64,000 nt of DNA from Endomychus coccineus. Its lineage: Eukaryota > Arthropoda > Insecta > Coleoptera > Endomychidae. The notes beneath the pieces are model-generated. The model ran no database searches and was not told the origin of the DNA. It worked only from the letters and a program-made list of their open reading frames with translations. The translations under genes and the position numbers were made by a program. This document shows, one piece after another, positions 27,365 through 35,712 of the stretch. Location of the stretch: assembly GCA_958510875.1 (NCBI GenBank), contig OY294068.1, positions 83,052,116-83,116,115 of the forward strand, written 5' to 3'. Each line of letters starts with the position of its first letter. The first letter of the stretch is position 1.

Positions 27365-27940
27365 TCAATTATGTTTCATAACTCGACCTGGTAACCGTTC
27401 CAAATATACATCTATATGACGATGTCGTCGTTCGTCGTTATCGTAATTGGCGATGTTATTGCCTAACCAAATCGGTTCTACTACACCGTCGAGACGAAAT
27501 TTCAAACACCCCGTTTTCGATATCGAATCGTATCCTCGAAGCACGTCCATATTTGGAATTATCGGCATTCGTTCGGAATTCGTGGAACACGCCACGAATG
27601 CCGTCCCCAACATCGTATGGATGCGTGGAGCAGATGTGAGCGTTGCGAACGCTCCCAAATACACACGTGGCCATTCGTTAAAACTGAAATATCCTATTTG
27701 ATCGCAATGGCGTATCGGTACTTTATCATTGAAAATGCGACAAGGTATAACTGGGAACGGCGTGAGGGCGTTACATAATCCGGGTAAACCTTCCGCTCTA
27801 CTCGATCCGTCATATTCGTATTCGAAACGTAGAGTATCTAAAGGGAACGGTGGTGTAGCATAATCGTCCGGGTACGGAGCGTTATACACATAAGCGTATA
27901 GCCACTGGTCGTCGTCGTCGTCCTTGCCGTTGGATGTCAT
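27365..27940 (-). CDS. Unknown soluble protein
   Basis: A 191-aa protein with an Asp-rich start and a Tyr/Pro-rich N-terminal third (YNAPYPDDYATPP), then a beta-rich-looking domain. Five cysteines, no membrane segment. GTAAG lies 14 nt before the ATG, on the left shoulder of the palindromic intergenic region. No family recognised. Confidence 0.65.
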   Translation of the reverse strand: MTSNGKDDDDDQWLYAYVYNAPYPDDYATPPFPLDTLRFEYEYDGSSRAEGLPGLCNALTPFPVIPCRIFNDKVPIRHCDQIGYFSFNEWPRVYLGAFATLTSAPRIHTMLGTAFVACSTNSERMPIIPNMDVLRGYDSISKTGCLKFRLDGVVEPIWLGNNIANYDNDERRHRHIDVYLERLPGRVMKHN

Positions 27941-27954
27941 GATCGCGCCGCGGT

Positions 27955-27959
27955 CTTAC
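27955..27959 (-). promoter_or_regulatory. Late motif GTAAG
   Basis: Fourteen nt before the ATG at 27940. Confidence 0.5.
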
Positions 27960-28440
27960 AAGTTGCAGCGCATCGATCGACTTCCGACTGACCCGTCACG
28001 TTCCGTAAGCGCACACGAACGTGTCGCTGCACCCTCGAAATCCGTCCGATGTCGACGAGATAAGAAGCACACCGGTGTCATAATTTCGAGGGTGCCACAC
28101 GGGGTACAGCGTACCACGTGTGGCACCCGCGAAACCGGTACATATCCTCGGAATTCGTGCATTTCGAGGGTGCATCACGGGTACGCGGTGAACAACGATG
28201 CACCCGCGTCGATCGTTCTGAGTAGACACCGGTGTCGACACCGGTGTCGACGCTGGCGTAGGCACCGGTGTCGACGCTGGCGTGGGCACCGGTGTCCACA
28301 CCAACGTCTCAAAATCTCGAACGATGTGTGCAATCGCGGTTACGTTTGACGGCATCGCGCGCAGTTTGTGTCACGTCGCAGACAACGCGTACTCGACGGT
28401 GCGACGTTATCAGCTCCCGGTGTTCCGTCGAGTTCCAATA
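27960..28440. other. Palindrome-rich intergenic region, candidate replication origin or enhancer
   Basis: A region of about 480 bp between divergent genes. It holds a long hairpin (GGGTGCCACAC at 28090-28100 with its exact complement at 28118-28128, and an inner GGTAC/GTACC pair); a second hairpin with related arms (GGGTGCATC 28168-28176 and GATGCACCC 28197-28205); and a perfect 24-bp palindrome at 28225-28248 made of two copies of GACACCGGTGTC. Further CACCGGTGTC copies at about 24-bp spacing follow to 28300. Short ORFs here are by-products of the repeats. Such structure is typical of origins and homologous regions in insect DNA viruses. Confidence 0.55.
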
Positions 28441-28445
28441 GTAAG
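28441..28445 (+). promoter_or_regulatory. Late motif GTAAG
   Basis: Eight nt before the ATG at 28454; the only DTAAG site besides the vp91 pair that serves a plus-strand gene. Confidence 0.55.
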
Positions 28446-28453
28446 ACACAGAA

Positions 28454-29920
28454 ATGAGCGGCGTGCCGGTATGTTTTCGATTGAAACCTTTTTATTGTCA
28501 CATGGACAACGGACAAATTTATAATATAGGTAACACCACCGTGAAAATAACGATGACGCGGAAGGAATTGTTGGATATTATCGACATTTCTGTCGGTGTC
28601 CTTAAATTATACGAACCACGTAGTTATAAAGCGGCGACGACGACGACGACGACTACTACTACACCGAAAGATCGTAATGGTGCATCACGAGATGATTTTA
28701 CGTTGAGTGCGATGAAGCAGCACGTCCGGCCCAAAATACACAATTTATGGAATAAAATAACCACCATAGTTGAATCGAACGAATCTTTACGAAAAGTAAC
28801 GAACGCCATTTTAATAGATAACGTGGACAGTATCGAGAACACGTTAAATTACATATACTCGTGTGTGATTTTACAAAAAATATGCGCTGGTGAGGCGAAC
28901 GACGAGAACGATGCCAATAAAATCAACACGCCAGCGCCGTCGTCTCCCAGCTCGCTGAAATGTGACGAATTCTACGATTTGATATCGCACGAAAGTTATA
29001 ATAACGATAACGTGTTGGCGACGACCATGGAACACCTGTGGACACTTTTAGACGATATTCTCTTCTTCAAACCGATATATTCCATTCTACAAAATTTATT
29101 AGTATTTTACATACAAATTTACATCTTGAGTAACAACTCTATATCGTTCGAAGAAGGAACGCCATCGGTCACGAAGGATATTACCACCGCGGACGCGTTG
29201 GGCAATCGAATGGGTTGTTTCATAAAACAATGGCTGTTACAGGGTAAAGACACGAGCGTTCGCAATATTTATACGTGCGTTTTGAACGACGACATATTCC
29301 ACGACTTGGCGAAGCAACTACGAAAATACATATTGCACAATCGCGATCGATATAACGTGCTCATCGGCCGAGACAATTTCGTAAGCGAGGAGGTGTTCAC
29401 CAATACCTTGCTGAACGACAAAAAGGGCCTGTATCGGAATATGGACGATCTGTCGATTTTCGTGAGAAATCACTTGAATTCCGTTATCAGTAGAAAAATT
29501 AACGACGACAACAACGACAACGGTAGCGATAGCAGCAGCAGCGGCGGCAGCAACACCACTACCACCAGGCTCGTAGAGGACATTCAGACGGACGTCCTTA
29601 TACCGTGGCTATTATTCGAGGGTTTTTGTGGAGCACCGTCGTCTTCGTCATCGTTTTACGATAGACACCTGAGCGTATTGAAATCGCATTCGTTACTTCA
29701 TCTCAAGAACATTTCGGACAAAGATAACGGCAATTTGGTGAACAAATGCTTCGAAATTATAATGGCCGATTCGTTGGTCGTTAATGATACGATCAAAAGT
29801 TGGATCGAAAATAAGTATATACTGGCGTTACAAGACGTATACGAGATGAAGAAATATATCACCAAAGTATTGGAAACTGATAAAACGTGTACGATGAAAA
29901 ATAAAAAATTCTCAAAATAA
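28454..29920 (+). CDS. Large unknown soluble protein
   Basis: A 488-aa helical-looking protein. A Thr run (about residues 57-65) and a Ser/Gly/Thr run (about 355-370) are trinucleotide-repeat insertions. No membrane segment, zinc motif or ATPase motif is visible. The gene is read away from the palindromic region and is followed by a truncated dUTPase on the other strand. ATG 28454 is supported by GTAAG at 28441. Function unknown. Confidence 0.7.
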   Translation: MSGVPVCFRLKPFYCHMDNGQIYNIGNTTVKITMTRKELLDIIDISVGVLKLYEPRSYKAATTTTTTTTTPKDRNGASRDDFTLSAMKQHVRPKIHNLWNKITTIVESNESLRKVTNAILIDNVDSIENTLNYIYSCVILQKICAGEANDENDANKINTPAPSSPSSLKCDEFYDLISHESYNNDNVLATTMEHLWTLLDDILFFKPIYSILQNLLVFYIQIYILSNNSISFEEGTPSVTKDITTADALGNRMGCFIKQWLLQGKDTSVRNIYTCVLNDDIFHDLAKQLRKYILHNRDRYNVLIGRDNFVSEEVFTNTLLNDKKGLYRNMDDLSIFVRNHLNSVISRKINDDNNDNGSDSSSSGGSNTTTTRLVEDIQTDVLIPWLLFEGFCGAPSSSSSFYDRHLSVLKSHSLLHLKNISDKDNGNLVNKCFEIIMADSLVVNDTIKSWIENKYILALQDVYEMKKYITKVLETDKTCTMKNKKFSK

Positions 29921-29948
29921 ATTCTACATATTTTTATTTTTAACTATA

Positions 29949-30170
29949 TTACAAGAAACCCAAACATTTCGCAGTTTCTGTGGTGGTTCGTCTCACTTGT
30001 CGGATCTTGGGACGGCAAATTTTCTGGCAGACCAATTCAGCGATTTCATCGTTCGTGCGAACTACGAACGGTTTATTGGAAAAATTTATCAGTAACACGG
30101 ATATCTGCCCGCGATAATCCTCGTCTATTATTTCAGCCCCCACTGTGATACGAAAATTTACGGAAAGATT
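29949..30170 (-). pseudogene. dUTPase C-terminal fragment
   Basis: The frame encodes dUTPase motif 3 (GAEIIDEDYRG) and motif 4 (TNDEIAELVCQKI, in place of the usual G-D-R-I-A-Q-L). The motifs 1 and 2 that should lie upstream are missing: the frame runs back about 16 codons and stops at the TTAA boundary of the Fanzor element. dUTPase hydrolyses dUTP to keep uracil out of DNA. The missing half is not on the far side of the element either, so the gene was truncated by rearrangement, not simply split by the insertion. A short functional protein is unlikely because the active site is built from all motifs. Confidence 0.7.
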
Positions 30171-30195
30171 AACCCATTAACGGCCAACGTGATCG

Positions 30196-32175
30196 TCATG
30201 AGATACGAATTTCACTCTTACGCAAGACATAATTTTGAAATTCCGTCAAACGAACAAATTCATCTGACGTTTTACAACGATAATCAATTAATCCGAGACC
30301 AACCAAAATGATGTTACGCGCAGCATTGACGTCACGATTCCAAACGATTTTACATTTTCGACAAATTTGAAATCTATGATCGTGACATCGTCGTCGCTTC
30401 GTATCGTCTCTATTTATGATCGTGTTTTTGGGAGGCAAAGGCATTCTATCGAAACATTTCGAGCAAGATCGCGTAGTCAGATATTCGTCTACACATATAA
30501 CATGACATTTATCTCGTCGACGATGAAACGCCTGCTTTAACAGTTCTACGGCGGGTTTTTTATTTCTGCCATAACTGAAATTTTTTTTCAGTGTTCCATC
30601 TCCAAAACAAACCAACACGGAATTATCATCATCATCATCATCTTTAGCGGGTAATAACTGATTTACCACCTTATCCTCCGCTTTACGACGTGAAATGTAC
30701 GAGTCCCAGTTCAAGCGCGTATATTTCCGCGTAGCGTAAATTTCGCGACTGGACGATAAGAAATTCAGTCTGTATAAAATGTACTCCACATGAGAGTTAA
30801 AATTAGAACCACACTTCGGCGAAACAATTAATTTTTTCTCTATGTTTATACGTTCGCGATATTCAAGCAGGCGTTTTTCAAAGATTCCGGACATTTTTTT
30901 CCGTTTACGTCGTCGAGTACGTTCTTTACAGAAATGTTCCTTGAACGTGGCCGATTTTAACACGAAATTGGTTTCTGTTCGAGTTTCCTTATCGATATAG
31001 CACGCGCCGATATAATTAACGACCCCCGGATCGATTCCCAAATATTTAGTGGAGTTGGAATTAACCACTGTAGTCTCCGGTTTTATGTTCGTCTTCTTTC
31101 GCTTCTTCTTCTGCGGTTGTTGAATCGTGGATCGCCCATATCTATTCATCATGATGGAACAATCGATCCCGTTGGTGGAAAAACTCATGGCGAAAGACGT
31201 CCGCTGCTTGTTGGGCTCGATCTGCATAGTTGTGTCATCGAATTTGCCGTAAACTGAATGAGATAGATCGAAATAATGCCACCAATATTTTGGAGTTTCC
31301 GTCCTAAACACGAGAGCGGTAGTTTTGTTCGGTAGCAATTTTGTACTACGTAATAATTCTTTCAACGCCGCAGCGTCGTAAAGCAAATGTTTTCGGCCAG
31401 ACGAAAATATAGGAAACGCCGAAAAGGATTTCATCTTTCTCTCTTCGAACCATCGCCCCAACTCGAAAGTGATCGGTACCAAATTCCACCAGTCATTTTC
31501 GATATTAATGAATTTCTTGTGATAGTCGAAACGAAAATCTTCCAGAAATTCTGCAACTTCTCGGCTGTGGGCGACGTGACGTGGTACGAAGGCGAACAAT
31601 TCGTCGTAAACTATCGTCTTCCATTCGTAGCGTTTTCGATCACACTTTTCCTTATATTTTTCATAGAAATATCGGACGAGTCGATCGTAAAAATGGACCG
31701 TGATACAATTTTTCATATTGGTTTCGTGTTGCTTGACACATGAGCTAATGAGGAAGGATCGTAATCGGCCGTCGTATAATAACGTTTTGTCTGGCCGCAT
31801 AGCGAAATATTCTTCGTCCAACGCAACGCGTTCTTTCCTCTGTCGTTTGCCCTGGAGATGGTAATAGAAATCTCGTAGGTGACCCATGGAAAACTGTCCG
31901 ATCGGAAATTCGTTTCGATGTAACAATTTCGTATAATGAAAACTGACGTAGAGCGATGCTTCGATGGTCAATTGAGAAATTTCCAAAACGTCATCCTCGA
32001 TTCGCTGTCGTAACTCTGGATTTCGGCAAAACTTACGAAAACCGCGTTTTATCGTGAACGTCTCGGTACAAGTATTTACTGTGCTGAATCTATGTTTTTG
32101 CTTCAATATTCGATTTGCACATTTGGCCGAAGATGCGCGACTGTGGTCTAAACCACCACATGTTTTACATGGCAT
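30196..32175 (-). CDS. Fanzor RNA-guided endonuclease, full length
   Basis: A 659-aa protein. It has an N-terminal zinc-knuckle-like motif (C3, C6, H11, C19), a large alpha-helical REC/wedge-like region (about 40-330) ending in the FSTNGIDCS strand typical of the family, a Lys-rich linker, and a complete RuvC nuclease: D382 in GIDPG, E564 in VDEYLTT and D615 in NRDVNAARN. The zinc ribbon is C571/C574 and C605/C608. All catalytic residues are present and the frame is open, so an active nuclease is plausible. Fanzors use a guide RNA made from the 3' end of the element. Its TATA/TCAGT promoter is early-type. The first half has a weaker match to any other copy because those are truncated. Confidence 0.88.
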   Translation of the reverse strand: MPCKTCGGLDHSRASSAKCANRILKQKHRFSTVNTCTETFTIKRGFRKFCRNPELRQRIEDDVLEISQLTIEASLYVSFHYTKLLHRNEFPIGQFSMGHLRDFYYHLQGKRQRKERVALDEEYFAMRPDKTLLYDGRLRSFLISSCVKQHETNMKNCITVHFYDRLVRYFYEKYKEKCDRKRYEWKTIVYDELFAFVPRHVAHSREVAEFLEDFRFDYHKKFINIENDWWNLVPITFELGRWFEERKMKSFSAFPIFSSGRKHLLYDAAALKELLRSTKLLPNKTTALVFRTETPKYWWHYFDLSHSVYGKFDDTTMQIEPNKQRTSFAMSFSTNGIDCSIMMNRYGRSTIQQPQKKKRKKTNIKPETTVVNSNSTKYLGIDPGVVNYIGACYIDKETRTETNFVLKSATFKEHFCKERTRRRKRKKMSGIFEKRLLEYRERINIEKKLIVSPKCGSNFNSHVEYILYRLNFLSSSREIYATRKYTRLNWDSYISRRKAEDKVVNQLLPAKDDDDDDNSVLVCFGDGTLKKNFSYGRNKKPAVELLKQAFHRRRDKCHVICVDEYLTTRSCSKCFDRMPLPPKNTIINRDDTKRRRCHDHRFQICRKCKIVWNRDVNAARNIILVGLGLIDYRCKTSDEFVRLTEFQNYVLRKSEIRIS

Positions 32176-32185
32176 GTCGACTGAA

Positions 32186-32222
32186 ACTGAATTGACATGT
32201 GTGTGTCGCAGCCGTATTTATA
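32186..32222 (-). promoter_or_regulatory. TATA + TCAGT promoter of the intact Fanzor
   Basis: TATAAATA at 32222-32215 and TCAGT at 32190-32186 (second copy at 32184-32180) just before ATG 32175. The same spacing precedes the gene at 970. Confidence 0.6.
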
Positions 32223-32394
32223 CGCTCGCGAGTGGTGGGCGGTAACGTTTCGGTCGTTCCTCGTCCCGAACGTATTTTGCATTCACGAAATGGAATCGAA
32301 CATATCCACTAACGAACAAAATTTATCGGCTGATGACTTTAACGATACATAATTTTATTATACGTCGATAGAAAAGATAGAGTTGCCAACGTAC

Positions 32395-32510
32395 CGATCG
32401 TTTCTATTTCAGCACGTAGTTCTCGTTCGAAAAATCAAATTGTGAAATATTTTATTAGGAACAAACTTTATCGTTCGAGATCCTCATCGAACGATTCGAG
32501 AAATGAAACT
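32395..32510. repeat. hr-like repeat inside the 5' end of the Fanzor element
   Basis: This stretch is the reverse complement of 2180-2285 and also resembles the units of the cluster at 35.7-36.9 kb (shared TCTCGTTCGA, AAATATTTT and AAACTTT blocks). Bases 32246-32394 show no further gene or motif. Confidence 0.5.
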
Positions 32511-32573
32511 GTTAATCGCATAAGGGTGAAACTTGTATCTCATGACAGTCACGTTGGGAATAAATGAGTTAAA

Positions 32574-33069
32574 CGCAATAATAATTCATCGTCGCAACCG
32601 GAGGAAGAATGTGAACATAGACTGTTGTTGATCACGCCATATCGAATAGTTCCGAATACCCTGTACTGTCACGTACAATGTGAAATAATCGTTTGATGAA
32701 ATAAATAAATACCAAAGTGACATAGTTTTTTTTGGGGATGGTGGTGGTGGTGATGGTAAAGAAATAACAGAAAAATAGAAATTATAAAATCAATTTATTC
32801 ATATCGACCGAAACGTTATATGTATCGTCGATGGCACTGTAATATCGAGTAAATTCCTCGTGAAATGCACCGGTCAATCGTTTAGCTGCACCGAAAGGTT
32901 GTCCATACCTATTCAAGGAATCTATTATCAAATCGGCCGGTACTCGAGCGTAACATCCATCCTATCCAAATAGAACGTCAGCTAGTCGTGCGAAAAGAAA
33001 TACAGCTTCGTCGATGTAATATTGAACGACACGACGATAAAACATCCAATTGGTGGTGGTTGTGTTCAT
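32574..33069. repeat. Segmental duplication with truncated copies of two neighbouring genes
   Basis: Bases 32574-32965 repeat 33716-34113 with a few differences: first the 3' end of the gene 33270-33836, then the T/G-rich spacer, then the last ~60 codons of the helicase gene. Immediately beyond, 33069-32967 on the minus strand starts with ATG and encodes about 35 residues not present elsewhere in the window before meeting the helicase tail out of frame. It may be the helicase N-terminus joined to its C-terminus by a large internal deletion. Bases 33070-33269 contain TATATAAA (33162-33169) upstream of the next gene. Confidence 0.6.
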
Positions 33070-33269
33070 TGTCGACACACGATATCACGTGTAAAGTGTA
33101 CGACATTTCATTCGTTTCGGCGAAGATATAGTCTGACGCATCCCCACTATCTGCATTGCACTATATAAATTCCAACGACCTATTGTAACAATCAGAAAAT
33201 GTTCTCCCGCTATCGCCATCGCTAACGGAGAATAACTCACGATCGTGCGACAGTATTAATTCGCGAAGC

Positions 33270-33836
33270 ATGGAAACAGTGCGCGTATTACGACGAGCCA
33301 TAGCAACAAAATATTCTGCACCAAACGGCGAACATGTGGCCATTTTTGTATTATCTCGTTTCGATAACCTTTTCCACGTGTATAATACGATATCGCTGAA
33401 GGTGGACGCAGCTGTAGAAAAATTCACGCTTTATCACCTGCTGGACCTATTTGCCCGGCTAACGAACCAATTCTATCATAATTTTGATTTGCTATCGAAC
33501 TATTTTCCATACACCGTCAAGAATCACAACGATTTTCTATGGGGTAATCCAATATTTATCGTTGCGTCGCTGTCGAGTACGCCCCACAAAATGTGTCGCT
33601 GGGTAGATGAAAAGATTCTCCTTGGTCCATTGTTACGCGCCGTAAGAAAACCAATCGGATATGTGCAATTGTATACATCCAGCAACACCAGATACTTTAC
33701 GTTTGGAGTCAAACGCAATAATAATTCATCGGCGCAGCCGAAGGAAGAAGGTGAATATAGACTGTTGTTGATCACGCCATATCGAATAGTTTCGAATACC
33801 CTGTACTGTCGCGTACAATGTGTAATATTCGTTTGA
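33270..33836 (+). CDS. Unknown soluble protein
   Basis: A 188-aa protein with no membrane segment, tail-to-tail with the helicase gene. TATATAAA lies about 100 nt upstream. The last ~40 residues are duplicated at 32574-32700. Although the neighbour of helicase in baculoviruses and nudiviruses is often PIF-4, this protein lacks the N-terminal membrane anchor of PIF-4, so I do not assign it. Function unknown. Confidence 0.6.
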   Translation: METVRVLRRAIATKYSAPNGEHVAIFVLSRFDNLFHVYNTISLKVDAAVEKFTLYHLLDLFARLTNQFYHNFDLLSNYFPYTVKNHNDFLWGNPIFIVASLSSTPHKMCRWVDEKILLGPLLRAVRKPIGYVQLYTSSNTRYFTFGVKRNNNSSAQPKEEGEYRLLLITPYRIVSNTLYCRVQCVIFV

Positions 33837-33922
33837 TGAAATAAATAAATACCAAAGTGACATAGTCTTTTTTTGGGGGTGATGGTGGTGGTGGTGGTAA
33901 AGAAACAACAGAAAAATAAAAA

Positions 33923-35027
33923 TTATAAAATCAATTTATTCATATCGACCGAAACGTTATATGTATCGTCGATGGCACTATAATATCGAGTGAATTCCTC
34001 GTGAAATGCATCGGTCAATTGTTTAGCTGCACCGAAAGGTTGTCCGTACCTATTTAAGGAATCTATTATCAAATCGGCCGGTACTCGAGCGTAACATCCA
34101 TCTTGCGCTTCGATCTGAACGGTATCTTTCCATTTGTAATAGGGATTCGTTTGGATTAGCCATTGCTTCCGCCATGCCGCCGGTAAACTGGGTAATTTTT
34201 TTACGTCAATATTCACTGGTTTGTTGATGTCCTCCACGTATCGAAACCAAGAATAGAACATACTGATACTTAGCAAACCTTGTTTTATGGCGTCGTCGTG
34301 TAAGCCTGATGACACGTAAATTTTCGTTTCTCGATTGAAGAACACGAACGGTAAGGATCCTTCGTTGTTGATAACGCTATTGGTCACCAGTTTGGATTTG
34401 TTGTGGAAACAATATTTATAGATGGCTTCTCGTTCTTTACTGTTGAAATATCGGAACTGAGCAACTTCGGGTTCGGTGATGTTGTCGTGCCAAAAATCGA
34501 CTTTGATGTGAAGAATACGCTCGACCACGGCCGAATCGTACGGACACGATGGTGGATCGTTACACGTGTACCACAACTTCGATAGGGCGTAGATGGCCGC
34601 GAACACATTGCCCACGTTATTTCTATACTCGATTTTACTTTCCGATATGACTTTCTTGAAGCCGCTCGTGAACGTCGCAATCTCGTCCTGAACCAACATC
34701 ATGTTCGTCACGTACATCAGCATGGCCGGTTGGTTTTCCTTGTTCGTGTCCGTCGGTTCTTTTGCCGAAGCCGAAGTACGGCCGTACTCTCGCAATATGT
34801 CGAGCAATTTAGTTTTACCTCCGTGCCTATGACCGCAAACTATGGTACACAACTTGGACCATTGTCCGGGAAATTCGATGCTTAGAATCAACTTTAGCAT
34901 TAAATCTAACGTACCGAAATCGAACGAACATAAATAGAATAGGTACGTTAACGTGAGTAATACATAGTCGTATTTCACTTCTTCGGAATTTTGTTGTAAA
35001 TAGTAATTGGCTCGTTTGTATCGATTC
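33923..35027 (-). CDS. Replicative helicase (P143/SF3-like), C-terminal part; 5' end lost in a gap
   Basis: About 368 residues of a P-loop NTPase: Walker A GHRHGGKTK, an acidic strand MLVQDE that can serve as Walker B, a sensor-like strand ending YTCNDPP, and SAVVERILHIKVDF, which matches the N-D-x-P ... A-x-x-x-R-x-x-x-I pattern of SF3/D5-like helicase modules. Baculoviruses and nudiviruses encode a large replicative helicase whose C-terminal part this could be. The frame runs into the N gap at 35028. Any reading through the gap into the repeat array on its right is an artefact of the Ns. The intact N-terminus is not in the window. Confidence 0.6.
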
Positions 35028-35227
35028 NNNNNNNNNNNNNNNNNNNNNNNNNNNNNNNNNNNNNNNNNNNNNNNNNNNNNNNNNNNNNNNNNNNNNNNNN
35101 NNNNNNNNNNNNNNNNNNNNNNNNNNNNNNNNNNNNNNNNNNNNNNNNNNNNNNNNNNNNNNNNNNNNNNNNNNNNNNNNNNNNNNNNNNNNNNNNNNNN
35201 NNNNNNNNNNNNNNNNNNNNNNNNNNN
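35028..35227. other. Assembly gap of 200 Ns
   Basis: Exactly 200 Ns, the usual placeholder for a gap of unknown size. The missing helicase 5' part (about 2 kb or more by family size) and the start of the repeat array may be in it. Confidence 0.95.
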
Positions 35228-35712
35228 CATTCGAGACAAAACTGTTTCTCGATGAACGAGAGTTTCGTTCAACGTATTTGTAACTCGAAGAAATTCACCG
35301 GTGAGATTTCGTTTCAACAAATTTCATATGAGACAAAACTATTTCTCGATGAACGAGAGTTTCGTTCAACGTATTTGTAGCTCGAAGAAATCCACCGGTG
35401 AGATTTCGTTTCAACAAATTTCATATGAGACAAAACTATTTCTCGATGAACGAGAGTTTCGTTCAACGTATTTGTAGCTCGAAGAAATCCACCGGTGAGA
35501 TTTCGTTTCAACAAATTTCATATGAGACAAAACTATTTCTCGATGAACGAGAGTTTCGTTCAACGTATTTGTAGCTCGAAGAAATCCACCGGTGAGATTT
35601 CGTTTCAACAAATTTCATCCGAGACAAAACTATTTCTCGATGAACGAGAGTTTCGTTCAAAGTATTTGTAGCTCGAAAAAATCCACCAGTGGAATTTCGT
35701 TTCAACAATTAT
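35228..35712. repeat. 97-bp tandem repeats, about five copies
   Basis: Units with period 97 bp start near 35228, 35327, 35424, 35521 and 35618. Each contains TTTCTCGATGAACGAGAG (TCTCG and CGAGA arms around a short spacer) and CCACCGGTGAGATTTCG. Three adjacent units are nearly identical. Short ORFs on the minus strand repeat in step and are not genes. Confidence 0.85.

Larger units (their letters stand above)
30173..32568 (-). mobile_element. piggyBac-like TTAA element carrying an intact Fanzor
   Basis: A 2396-bp element bounded by TTAA on both sides (30169-30172 and 32569-32572). It has imperfect terminal inverted repeats of about 52 bp: the left begins CCCATTAACGG and the right, read inward, CTCATTTATTC, and both continue with CAACGTGA and GTCATGAGATAC. 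TTAA target sites and CC(C)-starting ends are the hallmark of piggyBac-type transposition. No piggyBac transposase is inside, so it would be mobilised in trans, with Fanzor as cargo. The Fanzor stop codon lies within the left repeat. Confidence 0.7.

Noticed and set aside
27956..28355. ORFs of 68-141 aa in the palindromic intergenic region
   Set aside because: They are repetitive (for example a VDTGA/STPVPTPA pattern) and arise from the CACCGGTGTC repeats; the flanking late promoters point outward.
33923..35320. A 465-aa helicase frame running through the gap into the repeats
   Set aside because: It is open only because Ns translate as unknown; the repeat-derived N-terminus is an artefact.
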